Below are positions 40,231 to 52,047 of a stretch of DNA of 64,000 nt, one piece after another. Source of the stretch: Litoditis marina (lineage: Eukaryota > Nematoda > Chromadorea > Rhabditida > Rhabditidae); contig OZ038437.1 of NCBI GenBank assembly GCA_964036275.1, positions 20,693,027-20,757,026 on the forward strand, written 5' to 3'. A program made the translations under genes and the position numbers. How positions within the stretch are numbered: position 1 is the stretch's first letter; every line of letters starts with the position of its first letter. The notes below the pieces were generated by a model. The model ran no database searches and had not been told where the DNA came from. It was given only the letters and a program-made list of their open reading frames with translations.

Positions 40231-41022
40231 CCACTCCCTAAGCAAATCGAAAATAGTGAAGCCTTTTTCCGACTTTTTCTATTTTTCTGAAAGCTTACAT
40301 GATTATGAAATCAAAACTTTTTTTTTCTTGATTATCACTTTTTGTTCTATATAATTCCTTGGTTGTTCTTAACTATGAGAATTCATCACTCAATCAAAGT
40401 ATTCATCCAAAACAAGTTTTAAAGATAATGATCATAATTTTTACAAGTATTTAGTTGAGGTTAGCTATTAATTGTATGTCTATATTTCCAACAGGAATGG
40501 CCAATATGTAATTAGTGACTTAACGCACCTCTGGATACAATTATCACCTTGCACAGAACAAAAAACCATTCAAATTAGTTACTATGTCTCAAACTTTTCG
40601 AGTTTCGAGATCAATAGCGAAACTATTTCAAATCGAAACCAAGGAAACAACCTGAGTACCATGCATGTGATGACGTCACTGACAAACATGTTTACTTCAT
40701 TCTATCCGTACAGAAGAGTCATTTTTTCTTTACAATTACCAAACAATATGACCAGTTAGAATATTTTAACAAAGCTACAATAAATCTTATGTTTCGAGAT
40801 CAAACTATCGATCTTCTTCAATCCAATTAATAAAACAGTGAACTATCTTGATCATACCTTTTTTCATCCCTATCAAACAATTCTTCTTACTGTGAAGGAA
40901 AACAACTGACAAACGACCAAGTGCTGGTAAACATGTTTACTTCGAAGCACAGTCTGACAAGTCTGAGCGCATTATTCCGTCTTCTATAATTTCCATTCTT
41001 TTCATTATTCGAGTGATTTACA
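40231..41022. promoter_or_regulatory. Upstream region of the island gene with two palindromic sites
   Basis: AT-rich DNA with no convincing coding exon. It holds TGATGACGTCA (40668-40678), AAACATGTTT (40684-40693) followed by ACTTC, and GTAAACATGTTTAC (40927-40940), also followed by TTC. TGTTTAC is the core of forkhead-factor sites and TGACGTCA that of bZIP sites. Their function here is inferred only. Confidence 0.4.
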
Positions 41023-42311
41023 ATGCCCAAGAGACCAAGCCGATCAAAATCAGCTATATCAGACCGTAATTTTCTGGAAGAGTTATACGGACCTCATCGT
41101 TTCGTCAAGCCAAGAAAACCACCCAAGTTGGTCGTCGAAAAAGATGACGATTATGGTGGGTGAACTTATCTGAATGTTGGTATCATTTTTTTAGTTTATA
41201 AAGGTTATGTTCATGTGTTCTACGTAATTTTTTTCACGTAAATGAGGTGAAATATTCAATTTTTTCACTTCAAAACTACCTGTAAAATAAGCAATTCGTT
41301 TTGTAGTTCAAAATATAACATTAAACTTCTTTGAATAGAATGCTTGTCACATTTCAAATGATACCTTAAGATTTTATAGTTCCTCCTGAACTGATGAAGA
41401 AAATTGTCGCTCGTGAAAAAGCCAGAGAAAGACGTTCCAAAACAGTTGATCATACCAATGCTGAGCGCCAGAAACGATGGAGAACTGCAAATCCCGGTAG
41501 CTTTATTATTCAGTTTTCAATGAAATAGAAATATAGAAAAATTAATGTGCAATTGAACGTCAATTTCTATAGAGTTAAATACAAATTGTAGAAATAATCA
41601 CTATCTACTTCTGCAATTATGTTTTGAACTTATCAGGAAAATTTTTCCATAGTGATCATTCTATAAACTTCCGTCATTACTTGAGAACAGTATACTTGTA
41701 AATTGTGTAGTATTTTTCAGAAAGATTCAAATGGATCGACAGATGGAACTCATATGAAAAAAGAAATAAGTGGCATGGAGGTGGTCTGTACTGTTCTGAT
41801 TGGTCTGATAAGGAGAAAAAAGAAGAAGGCGAGTTTTGTTCAAATTCTAAAAACATTTGTATTAGAAACATATCTATTTCTTTGATAATTCACCTATAAT
41901 TGTTGTTCTGTTCATGTGAGAGAAAATTTTTCCGATTTTTCTGTTTTTTTTAAGTAATTGGCTTAATATACTGAATTATTACTCATTAATTGTTGGCAAA
42001 TATACATGTCATGGTCTTGTTTTTCAGAAGAAAGGTTCTATCGGAAAAAGGACCAATGGTACGAAAATGACATACAGAAATCGGTTGAAGAAGAAAAAGA
42101 GGAAAAGAAAAGAAGAGGTCCCAAGAAAAGAGCACCACCTCCTCCGAAACATCTCGCCCATATGAGTTATAGAAATATCTATTTTTATCTACCTTATGAC
42201 ATTGACCATGAAATCGCCTGGATCGAGAGACGAATTAGGGGGCATCATCGTCATACTGCTGATTATAAAGAAATGCTAGCATACTTACAGTGGTATCAAA
42301 GCAAATGTTAA
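41023..42311 (+). CDS. Small spliced gene of unknown function, charged protein
   Basis: Likely exons are 41023-41155, 41380-41496, 41721-41780 (donor uncertain) and 42028-42311, all joined in phase 1, giving about 197 residues. Skipping the third exon would give 177. The start is MPKRPSRSKSAISDR. The second exon ends in NAERQKRWRTANP, which resembles the 18-residue repeats of the Helitron protein at 9304-9711. Exons 3 and 4 both begin E-R-F followed by charged residues and tryptophan. The C-terminal part has a K/E-rich stretch, RAPPPPKH and a Trp/Tyr-rich tail ending LQWYQSKC. AATAAA follows 20 bases after the stop. I do not recognise the family. It may be a captured host gene or an accessory protein of a mobile element. 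Longer versions of exon 3 (to 41834 or 41855) are also in frame. Confidence 0.55.
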
Positions 42312-42330
42312 ATTGTGGGTTTGCAGTGCT

Positions 42331-42336
42331 AATAAA
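42331..42336 (+). terminator. Polyadenylation signal of the island gene
   Basis: AATAAA 20 bases after the stop codon, shortly before array sequence resumes at about 42,350. Confidence 0.55.
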
Positions 42337-42349
42337 GTTATTGTACTAT

Positions 42350-42934
42350 GAGTTTTGTTCAAACTCTTCAGAAATCTCAAAGTAAATCATTTAAACTTGT
42401 TACGATTACATTGTTTTACAAAGGGACGATCACGTCAGATAAGATTCTGAAAGAAAAATGAACCAAGTTACAGTAGTTTTAAGTTTTAAGATCAAACCAT
42501 CAATTGATGACGTCACATACCAAGTATTTCACTAGCAAAAAAGTCAAGTTCTTTTAATAAGTATCTCTCGAGCTTCCAACTATCGCAACACGTAATGTAT
42601 ACTCAAACGTGAAGACTTTATGAATTCTAAGCAACGACGAGTAATATTCAGAATGTCAGAAGACTTCAGAAATGAACTTCGCTCAAACTTTCTACAACTC
42701 TCAGAATTAGGAGGAAAAAGTCCAACAATGTTACGATTAAATTGTTTCACGAAGTGACGATCACGTCAGATAAGATTCTGAAGGCCAGATGACGTCAAGT
42801 CGTCAAACTACTCGAAGCTGTTTGAAACGTTCAAAAAAAAGTAAGAAACGTGATAACAACTCTAAATTAAGGTGCAAAACATAGCTAACATGCACGCTAG
42901 ACGGGCACGCGGCGTGAGCCGCGTGACCGGCTAG
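42350..42934 (+). repeat. Array unit Q1, partial and internally deleted
   Basis: Array similarity resumes near GTTCAAACTCTTCAGAAATC. After GATTCTGAA at about 42,449 it jumps back to an earlier part of the unit (AGAAAAATGAACCAAG) and then runs to a type A end, with hairpin 42897-42934. It is a chimera of two units. Confidence 0.75.
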
Positions 42935-44755
42935 TCACCACCCTATAGATAATCGTGTAAACTGACGTGACGGTACGGTACGGGATCCACTTTTTAACGA
43001 TAACGACTAACCATCATGACCATCAATTATGTCACTAAAATCTAAGGTCGCGGTGTCTAAGGAAAATCAATGCTATCGATTTATTGATTTTTTAAGGCCT
43101 TAAGTTGGACAGTGAAATTTCGGAGATACTCCACATGAAAGCCTGTATTCTGAAGACAAATGTTTCCATCGAGCGCTTTTTGCCGGAAACGTTTCCGGAA
43201 ACAGTTACATGAATTAGAAAAAAGTATAATTTTTTGCTACTTTCATTCCTCATACCGCGTATGTTGTAGACATGACCGTAAAATTTCTGGCTGGTTGAAC
43301 TCTCCAGAAGTCCCTTCTATTGGCTCAATATCGTGGAAAATTTCGCAACTTCCTCCGGATTTGAGAAATTGCCGGAACTTTTTGAGATTTCCGAACTGTT
43401 TTAAATTGGTCCTCATCTGTTTATATTGTGATACAAGGTGTGTCATGACCTACTGAGTATACAATTGCAATATAAAAGTTCAAAGATGAAGTATCGATTT
43501 TTGGTGATCTCCGTTATGAAACGTAGTACCTCATAAATGAGGCTACAAAAGAAGGTTTCCATGAATTATTTGTCCTCTAATTTTCACAGTGTATAGAGTT
43601 GATTGTCAGGTACTCAACTTTATAAGCAATAAAACATTATATCATAGAACGGGTGTTCTGTAAGCGTTGATAAAAATCAACAAAAAATTTCTTTCATTTT
43701 GGTGGGGCACATGTTCAAAATGTGATTGAATCTCTGAGATTTGTGTATAAGATGCGCATAAAGAATTGAAAAAGTTTGTATGTGACAGATTTTTGAATTT
43801 CTCAAAAATAATTTTTTAAGACGTTTTTTTAGAAAAAAGTGAAACAGCCAAACTCATGCAGTATGACCCAAGTTTCGTCCATAGACGAAGGTCATTAGAC
43901 CGGCAAAGATTGTGAAGAATGAAGCAAAACCATTCAGCCGTTCTCGAGTTATTCAAGTTTTAAAAGTCCAACCCGTACTATATACGGCGCAAATAGGCTC
44001 ACTTTTAAGCTACCTCGGACTCAACATTTTCCCACGCCTCTCCTGACCGTCTAAATGATCGGAATGACTTGAAACTCATAGGGCAGGACCAATATTGGAT
44101 AAAGATTGTACTGCCAGAGCATTAAGGTCAAAAGTCAACTATTGATTTTTTTAGCGCAATAAATATGATTTTGTGCTAAAACTGCTATGGAAATAGATGT
44201 AACTTCAAATTTAGTGTCATTGTATTTCACTACTCATGAACAATTCAAAAAGTCAAACACGGGGTACATCGGAGAAAAATGAACCAAGTTACAGTAGTTT
44301 TAAGTTTCAAGATCAAACCATCAATTGATGACGTCACATACCAAGCATTTCACTAGCAAAAAAGTCAAGTTCTTTCGAATGGTTTCTTTCAGGCTCCTAA
44401 CTATCGCAACACGTAATGTATAGTCATACGTGAAGACTGTATGAATTCTAAGCAACGACGAGTAATATTCTGAATGTCAGAAGACGTCAGAAATGAACTT
44501 CGTTCAAACTTTCTGAAACTCTCAGAACAAGTAGGAAAGAGTCCAAAAATGTTACGACTGCATTGTTTCACGAAGTGACGATCACGTTAGATAAGATTCT
44601 GAAGGCCAGAAGACGTCAAGTCGTCAAACTACTCAAAGCAGTTTGAAACGTTCAAAAAAAAGTAAGAAACGTGATAACAACTGCAAGTAAAGTTGCAAAA
44701 CATAGCTAACATGCACGCTAGACGGGCACGCGGCGTGAGCCGCGTGACCGGCTAG
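42935..44755 (+). repeat. Array unit Q2, identical to P6
   Basis: A 1,821-bp unit of type A, hairpin 44718-44755. Confidence 0.85.
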
Positions 44756-46569
44756 TCACCACCCTATAGATAATCGTGCTAAATGACGTAACGGTACGGT
44801 ACGGTACGGGATCCATTTTTTAACGATAACGACTAACCATCATGACCATCAATTATGTCACTAAAATCTAAGGTCGTGGTGTCTAAGGAAAATCAATGCT
44901 ATCGATTTATTGATTTTTTAAGGCCTTAAGATGGAGAGCGAATTTTTGGAGATACTCCACATGAAAGCCTGTATTCTGAAGCCAAATGTTTCCATCGAGC
45001 GCTTTTTGCCGGAAACGTTTCCGGAAACAGTTACATGAATTAGAAAAAAGTACAATTTTTTGCTACTTTCATTCCTCATACCGCTCATGTTGATGATATG
45101 ACCTCAAATTTTCTAGCTGGTTGAACTCTCCAGAAGTCCCTTCTATTGGCTCAATATCGTGGAAAATTTCGCAACTTCCTGCGGATTTGAGAAATTTCCG
45201 GGACTTTTTGAGATTTCCGAACTGTTTTAAAATGATCCTCATCTGTTCATATTGTGGCACAAGATGTGTCATGACCAACTGAGTATATATTTGTAATATG
45301 AAAGATCAGAGATCAAGTATCGATTTTTGGTGATCTCCGTCATGAAATGTAGTACCTCATAAATGAGGCTACAAAAGAAGGTTCCCATGAACTATTTGTC
45401 TTCTTATTACTACAGTGTTTAGAGTTGATTGTCAGGTACTCTACTTTATGAGTAATAAACATTATCACATATAACGGGTGTTCTGTAAGCGTCGATAAAA
45501 ATCAACAAAAAATTTCATTCATTTTGGTGGGGCATATGTTCAAAATGTGATTGAATCTCTGAGATTTGTGTATAAGATGCGCATAAAGAATTGAAACGAT
45601 TTGTATGTAACAGATTTTTGAATTTCTCAAAAATAATTTTTTAAGACGTTTTTTTAGAAAAAAGTGAAACAGCCAAACTCATGCAGTATGACCCAAATTT
45701 TGTCCATAGACGAAGGTCAATAGACCGGCAAATATTGTAAAAAATTAGGCAAAACCATTCGGCCGTTCTCGAGATATTCAAGTTTTGAAAGTCTAACCCG
45801 TACTATATACGGCGCAAATAGGCTCACTTTTAAGCTACCTCGCACTCAACATTTTCCCACGCCTCTCCTGATCGTCTAAATGATCGGAACGACTTGAAAC
45901 TCATAGGACAGGACCAGTATTGAATAAAGATTGTACTGCCAGAGCATTAAGGTCAAAGGTCAACTATTGATTTTTTTAGCGCAATAAATACGATTTTGGC
46001 CTAAAATTGCTATGGAAATAGATGTAACTTCAAACTTAGTGTCATTGTATTCCACTACTCATGAACAACTCAAAAAATCAAACACGGGATACATCGGAGA
46101 AAAATGAACCAAGTTACAGTAGTTTTAAGTTTCAAGATCAAACCATCAATTGATGACGTCACATACCAAGCATTTCACTAGCAAAAAAGTCAAGTTCTTT
46201 CGAATAACTTCTTTCAGGCTCCTAACGATCGCAACACGTAATGTATAGTCATAAGTGAAGATTATATGAATTCTAAGTAACGACGAGTAATATTCAGAAT
46301 ATCAGAAGACGTCAAATACAAACACGGCCATAGAGTATGGAAACTCTCAGAACAAGTACCATTAGTGACAACAATGTCATGACGACAATGTTTCACGATG
46401 TAACGTCAACGACACATAGGATTCTGAAGGCCAGAAGACGTCACAACCCAAGTTGTCATGGAACCAGAAAAGTTTATCTAAATAACTTGAAATGACTACA
46501 CGCGTGGGGGGTCTGGGGGGTCTCCCCCCAGCTAGACGGGCACGCGGCGTGAGCCGCGTGACCGGCTAG
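44756..46569 (+). repeat. Array unit Q3, identical to P2 and P4
   Basis: A 1,814-bp unit of type B, hairpin 46532-46569. Confidence 0.85.
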
Positions 46570-48389
46570 TCACCACCCTAGAGAAAATCGTGCTAAATGA
46601 CGTAACGTAACGGTACGGGACCCGGCACGGAACAAGCAGCACTAACCAGTATGACCATTAATTGTGTCACTAAAATTTAAGGTCGCGGTGTCTAAGGAAA
46701 ATCAATGCTATCGATTTATTGATTTTTTTAAGCCTTAAGTTGGACAGTGAAATTTCGGAGATACTGCACATGAAAGCCTGTCTTCTGAAGACAAATGTTT
46801 CTGTCGAGCGCTTTTTGCCGGAAACGTTTCCGGAAACAGTTACATGAATTAGAAAAAAGTACAATTTTTTACTACTTTCATTCCTCATACCGCCCATGTT
46901 GATGATATGACCTTAAAATTTCTGGCTGGTTGAACTCTCCAGAAGTCCCTTCTATTGGCTCAGTATCGTTGAAAATTTCGCAACTTCCTCCGGATTTGAG
47001 AAATTTCCGGAACTTTTCGAGATTTCCGAACTGTTTTAAAATGGTCCTCATCTGTTCATATTGTGACACAAGATGTGTCAAGACCTACTGAGTATACATT
47101 TGTGATATGAAAGATCAAAGATCAAGTATCGATTTTTGGTGATCTCCGTTATGAAACATAGTACCTCATAAACGAGGCTACAAAAAAAGGTTCTCGTGAA
47201 CTATTTGTCTTCTAATTTTCACAGTGTATAGTGTTGATTGTCAGGTACTCTACATCTTGAGCAATAAACATTATATCATAGAAAGGACATTCTGTGAGCG
47301 TTGATAAAAATCAACAAAAAATTTCATTCATTTTGGTGGGGCACATGTTCAAAATGTGATTGAATTTCTGAGATTTGTGTATAAGATGCGCATGAAGAAT
47401 TAAAACAATTTGTATGTGACAGATTTTTGAATTTCTCAAAAATAATTTTTTAAGACGTTTTTTTAGAAAAAAGTGAAACAGCCAAACTCATGCAGTATGA
47501 CCCAAATTTCGTCCGTAGACGAAGGTCAATAGACCGGCAAATATTCTAAAAAATTAAGCAAAACCATCCAGCCGTTCTCGAGTTATTCAAGTTTTAAAAG
47601 TCCAACCCGTACTATATACGGCGCAAATAGACTCACTTTTAAGCTACCTCGGACTCAACATTTTCCCACGCCTCTCCTGATCGTCTAAATGATCGGATCG
47701 ACTTGAAACTTATAGGACAGGACCAGTATTGGATAATGATTGTACTGCCAAAGCATTAAGGTCAAAGGTCAACTATTGATTTTTTTAGCGCAATAAATAT
47801 GATTTCGGCCTAAAATTGCTATGGAGATAGATGTAATTTCAAATTTAATGTCATTGTCTTCCACTACTCATGAACAACTCAAAAAGTCAAACACGGGGTA
47901 CATCGGAGAAAAATGAGCCAAGTTACAGTAGTTTTAAGTTTCAAGATCAAACCATCAATTGATGACGTCATATACCAAGCATTTCACTAGCAAAAAAGTC
48001 AAGTTCTTTCGAGTAGTTTATTTCAGGCTCCTAACTACCGCAACTCGTAATGTATACTCAAACGTGAAAACTGCCTGAATTCTAAGCAACGACGAGTAAT
48101 ATTCAGAATGTCAGAAGACGTCAGAAATGAACTTCGTTCAAACTTTCTGAAATTCACAGAACAAGTAGGAAAGAGTCCAAAAATGTTACGATTACATTGT
48201 TTCACGAAGGGACGATCACGTCAGATAAGATTCTAAAGGCCAGGAGACGTCAAGTCGTCAAACTACTCGAAGCTGTTTGAAACGTTCAAAAAAAAGTAAG
48301 AAACGTGACAACAACTGTAAGTAAAGTTGCAAAACATAGCTAACATGCACGCTAGACGGGCACGCGGCGTGAGCCGCGTGACCGGCTAG
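46570..48389 (+). repeat. Array unit Q4
   Basis: A 1,820-bp unit of type A. It starts CCACCCTAGAGAAAATCG, a 5' variant shared only with Q10. Confidence 0.85.
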
Positions 48390-50213
48390 TCACCACCCTA
48401 TAGATAACTCGACTAAATGACGTAACGGTACGGTACGGTACGGGATCCACTTTTTAACGATAGCGACCTAACAGTATGACCATCAATTATGTCACTAAAA
48501 TTTAAGGTCGCGGTGTCTAAGGAAAATCAATGCTATCGATTTATTGATTTTTTAAGGCCCTAAGTTGGACAGTGAAATTTCGGAGATACTGCCCATGAAA
48601 GCCTGTATTCTGAAGACAAATGTTTCCATCGAGCGCTTTTTGCCGGAAACGTTTCCGGAAAGAGTTACATGAATTAGAAAAAAGTATAATTTTTTGCTAC
48701 TTTCATTCCTCATACCGCGTATGTTGTAGATATGACCTTAAAATTTCTGGCTGGTTGAACTCTCCAGAAGTCCCTTCTATTGGCTCAGTATCGTTGGAAA
48801 TTTCGCAACATCCTCCGGATTTGAGAAATTTCCGGAACATTTTGAGATTTCCGAACTGTTTTAAAATGGTCCTCATCTGTTCATATTGTGACACAAGATG
48901 TGTCATGACCTACTGAGTATACATTCGCAATATGAGAGATCAAAGATCAAGTATCGATTTTTGGTGATCTCCGTTATGAAACGTAGTACCTCATAAATGA
49001 GGCTACAAAAGAAGGTTCCCATCAACTATTTGTCTTCTAATTTTCACAGTGTATAGAGTTGATTGTCAGGTACTCAACTTTATAAGTAATAAACATTATC
49101 GCATATAACGGGTGTTCTGTAAGCGTCGCTTAAAATCAACAAAAAATTTCATTCATTTTGGTGGGGCACATGTTCAAAAAGTGATTGAATCTTTGAGATT
49201 TGTGTATAAGATGCGCATAGAGAATTAAAACAATTTGTATGTGACAGATTTTTGAATTTCACAAAAATAATTTTTTAAAACGTTTTTTTAGAAAAAAGTG
49301 AAACAGCCAAACTCATGCAGTATGACCCAAATTTTGTCCATAGACGAAGGTCAATAGACCGGCAAACATTGTGAAAAATTAAGCAAAACCATTAAGCCGT
49401 TCTCGAGTTATTCAAGTTTTAAAAGTCGAACCCGTACTATATACGGCGCAAATAGACTCACTTTTAAGCTACCTAGGACTCAACATTTTCCCACGCCTCT
49501 CCTGACCGTCTAAATGATCGGAACGACTTGAAACTCATAGGACAGGACCAGTGGTAAATAAAGATTGTACTGCCAGAGGGATAAGGTCAAAGGTCAACTA
49601 TTGATTTTTTAGCGCATTAAATATGATTTTGTGCTAAAATCGTTACGGATGCAGATGTAATTTCAATTTTAGTGTCATTGTGTTCCACTACTCATGAACA
49701 ACTCAGAAAGTCAAACACGAGGCAGATCGGAAAGAAATGAACCAAATTATAGTAGTTTTAAGTTTCAAGATCAAACCATCAATTGATGACGTCACATACC
49801 AATCATTTCACTAGCAAAAAAGTCAAGTTCTTTGAAATAGTTTCTCTCGGGCTTCAAGCTATTGCAAACCGTAGATCATACTCATACGTGAATACTTTAT
49901 GAATTCTAAGCAACGACGAGTAATATTCAGAATGTCAGAAGACGTCAGAAATGAACTTCGTTCAAACTTTCTGAAACTCTCAGAACAAGGAGAAAAGAGT
50001 CCAACAATGTTACGATTACATTGTTTCACGAAGTCACGATCACGTCAGATAAGATTCTGAAGGCCAGATGAGGTCAAGTTATTTAACTACTCGAAGCTGT
50101 TTGAAACGTTCAAAAAAAAGTAAGAAACGTGTTAACAACTTTAAATAAAGTTGCAAAACATAGCTAACATGCACGCTAGACGGGCACGCGGCGTGAGCCG
50201 CGTGACCGGCTAG
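48390..50213 (+). repeat. Array unit Q5
   Basis: A 1,824-bp unit of type A. Its first ~590 bases are nearly the same as P7 and then diverge, so it looks like a mosaic. Confidence 0.85.
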
Positions 50214-52047
50214 TCACCACCCTATAGATAATCGTGCTAAATGACGTGACGGTACATAACGTAACGTAACGTAACGGGATCCACTTTTTAATGATAGCGA
50301 CCTAACAGTATGACCATCAATTATGTCACTAAAATCTAAGGTCGTGGTGTCTAATGAAAATCAATGATATCGATTTATTGATTATTTAAGGCCTTAAGTT
50401 GGATAGCGAAATTTCAGAGATACTGCACATGAAAGCCTGTATTCTGAAGTTGATTGTTTCTGTCGAGCGCTTTTTGCCGGAAACGTTTCCGGAAACAGTT
50501 ACATGAATTAGAAAAAAGTACAATTTTTTGCTACTTTCATTCCTCATACCGCTCATGTTGATGATATGACCTCAAATTTTCTAGCTGGTTGAACTCTCCA
50601 GAAGTCCCTTCTATTGGCTCAATATCGTGGAAAATTTCGCAACTTCCTCCGGTTTTGAGAAATTTCCGGAACATTTTGAGATTTCCCAACTGTTTTAAAA
50701 TGGTCCTCATCTGTTCATATTGTGGCACAAGATGTGTCATGACCTACTGAGTATACATTCGCAATATGAAAGATCAAAGATCAAGTATCGATTTTTGGTG
50801 ATCTCCAGTATGAAACGTAGTACCTCATAAATGAGGCTACAAAAGAAGGTTCCCATGAACCATTTGTCTTCTAATTCCTATACTGTATAGAGTTGATTGT
50901 CAGGTGTTCAACTTCATAAGCAATAAACATTCTATCATATACCGAGTGTTCTGTAAGCGTTGATAAAAATGAACAAAAAAATTCTTTCATTTTGGTGGGG
51001 CACATGTTCAAAATGTGATTGAATCTTCAAGATTTGTGTATAAGATGCGCATAAAAAATTAAAACAATTTGTATGTGACAGATTTTTGAATTTCTCAAAA
51101 ATAATTTTTTAATACGTTTTTTTAGAAAAAAGTGAAACAGCCAAACTCATGCAGTATGACCCAAATTTTGTCCATAGACGGAGGGTAATAGACCGGCAAA
51201 CATTGTAAAATATTAAGCAAAACCATTCAGCCGTTCTCGAGTTATTCGAGTTTTAAAAGTCCAACCCGTACTATATACGGCGCAAATAGGCTCACTTTTA
51301 AGCTACCTCGGACTCAATATTTTCCCACGCCTCTCCTGACCGTCTAAATGATGGGAACGACTTGAAACTCATAGGACAGGACCAGTATTGGATAAAGATT
51401 GTACTGCCAGAACATTAAGGTCAAAGGTCAATTATTGATTTTTTTAGCGCATTAAATATGATTTTGACCTAAAATCGTTGTGAAGATAGATGTAATTTCA
51501 AATTTAGTGTCATTGTGTTCCACTACTCATGAACAACTCAAAGAATCAAACACGGGATACATCGGAGCAAAATGAACCAAGTTACAATAGTTTTAAGTTT
51601 CAAGATCAAACCATCAATTGATGACGTCACATACCAAGCATTTCACTAGCAAAAAAGTCAAGTTCTTTTTAATAGTTTCTCTTGGGCTCCAAGCTATTGG
51701 AAACCGTAGATCATACTCATAGGTGAAGACTATATGAATTCTAAGTAACGACGAGTAATATTCAGAAGGCTAGAAGACGTCAGAAATGAACTTCGTTCAA
51801 ACTTTCTGAAACTCTCAGAACAAGTAGGAAAGAGTCCAAAATTGTTACGATTACATTGTTTCACGAAGTGACGATCACGTCAGATAAGATTCTGAAGGCC
51901 AGAAGGCGTCAAGTCGTTAAACTACTCGAAGCTGTTTGGAACGTTCAAAAAAAGTAAGAAACGTGGTAACAATATTGAATAATGGTGCGAAACATAGCTA
52001 ACATGCACGCTAGACGGGCACGCGGCGTGAGCCGCGTGACCGGCTAG
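50214..52047 (+). repeat. Array unit Q6
   Basis: A 1,834-bp unit of type A. Its pentamer run is of the ACGTA kind (near 50,255-50,275). Confidence 0.85.
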
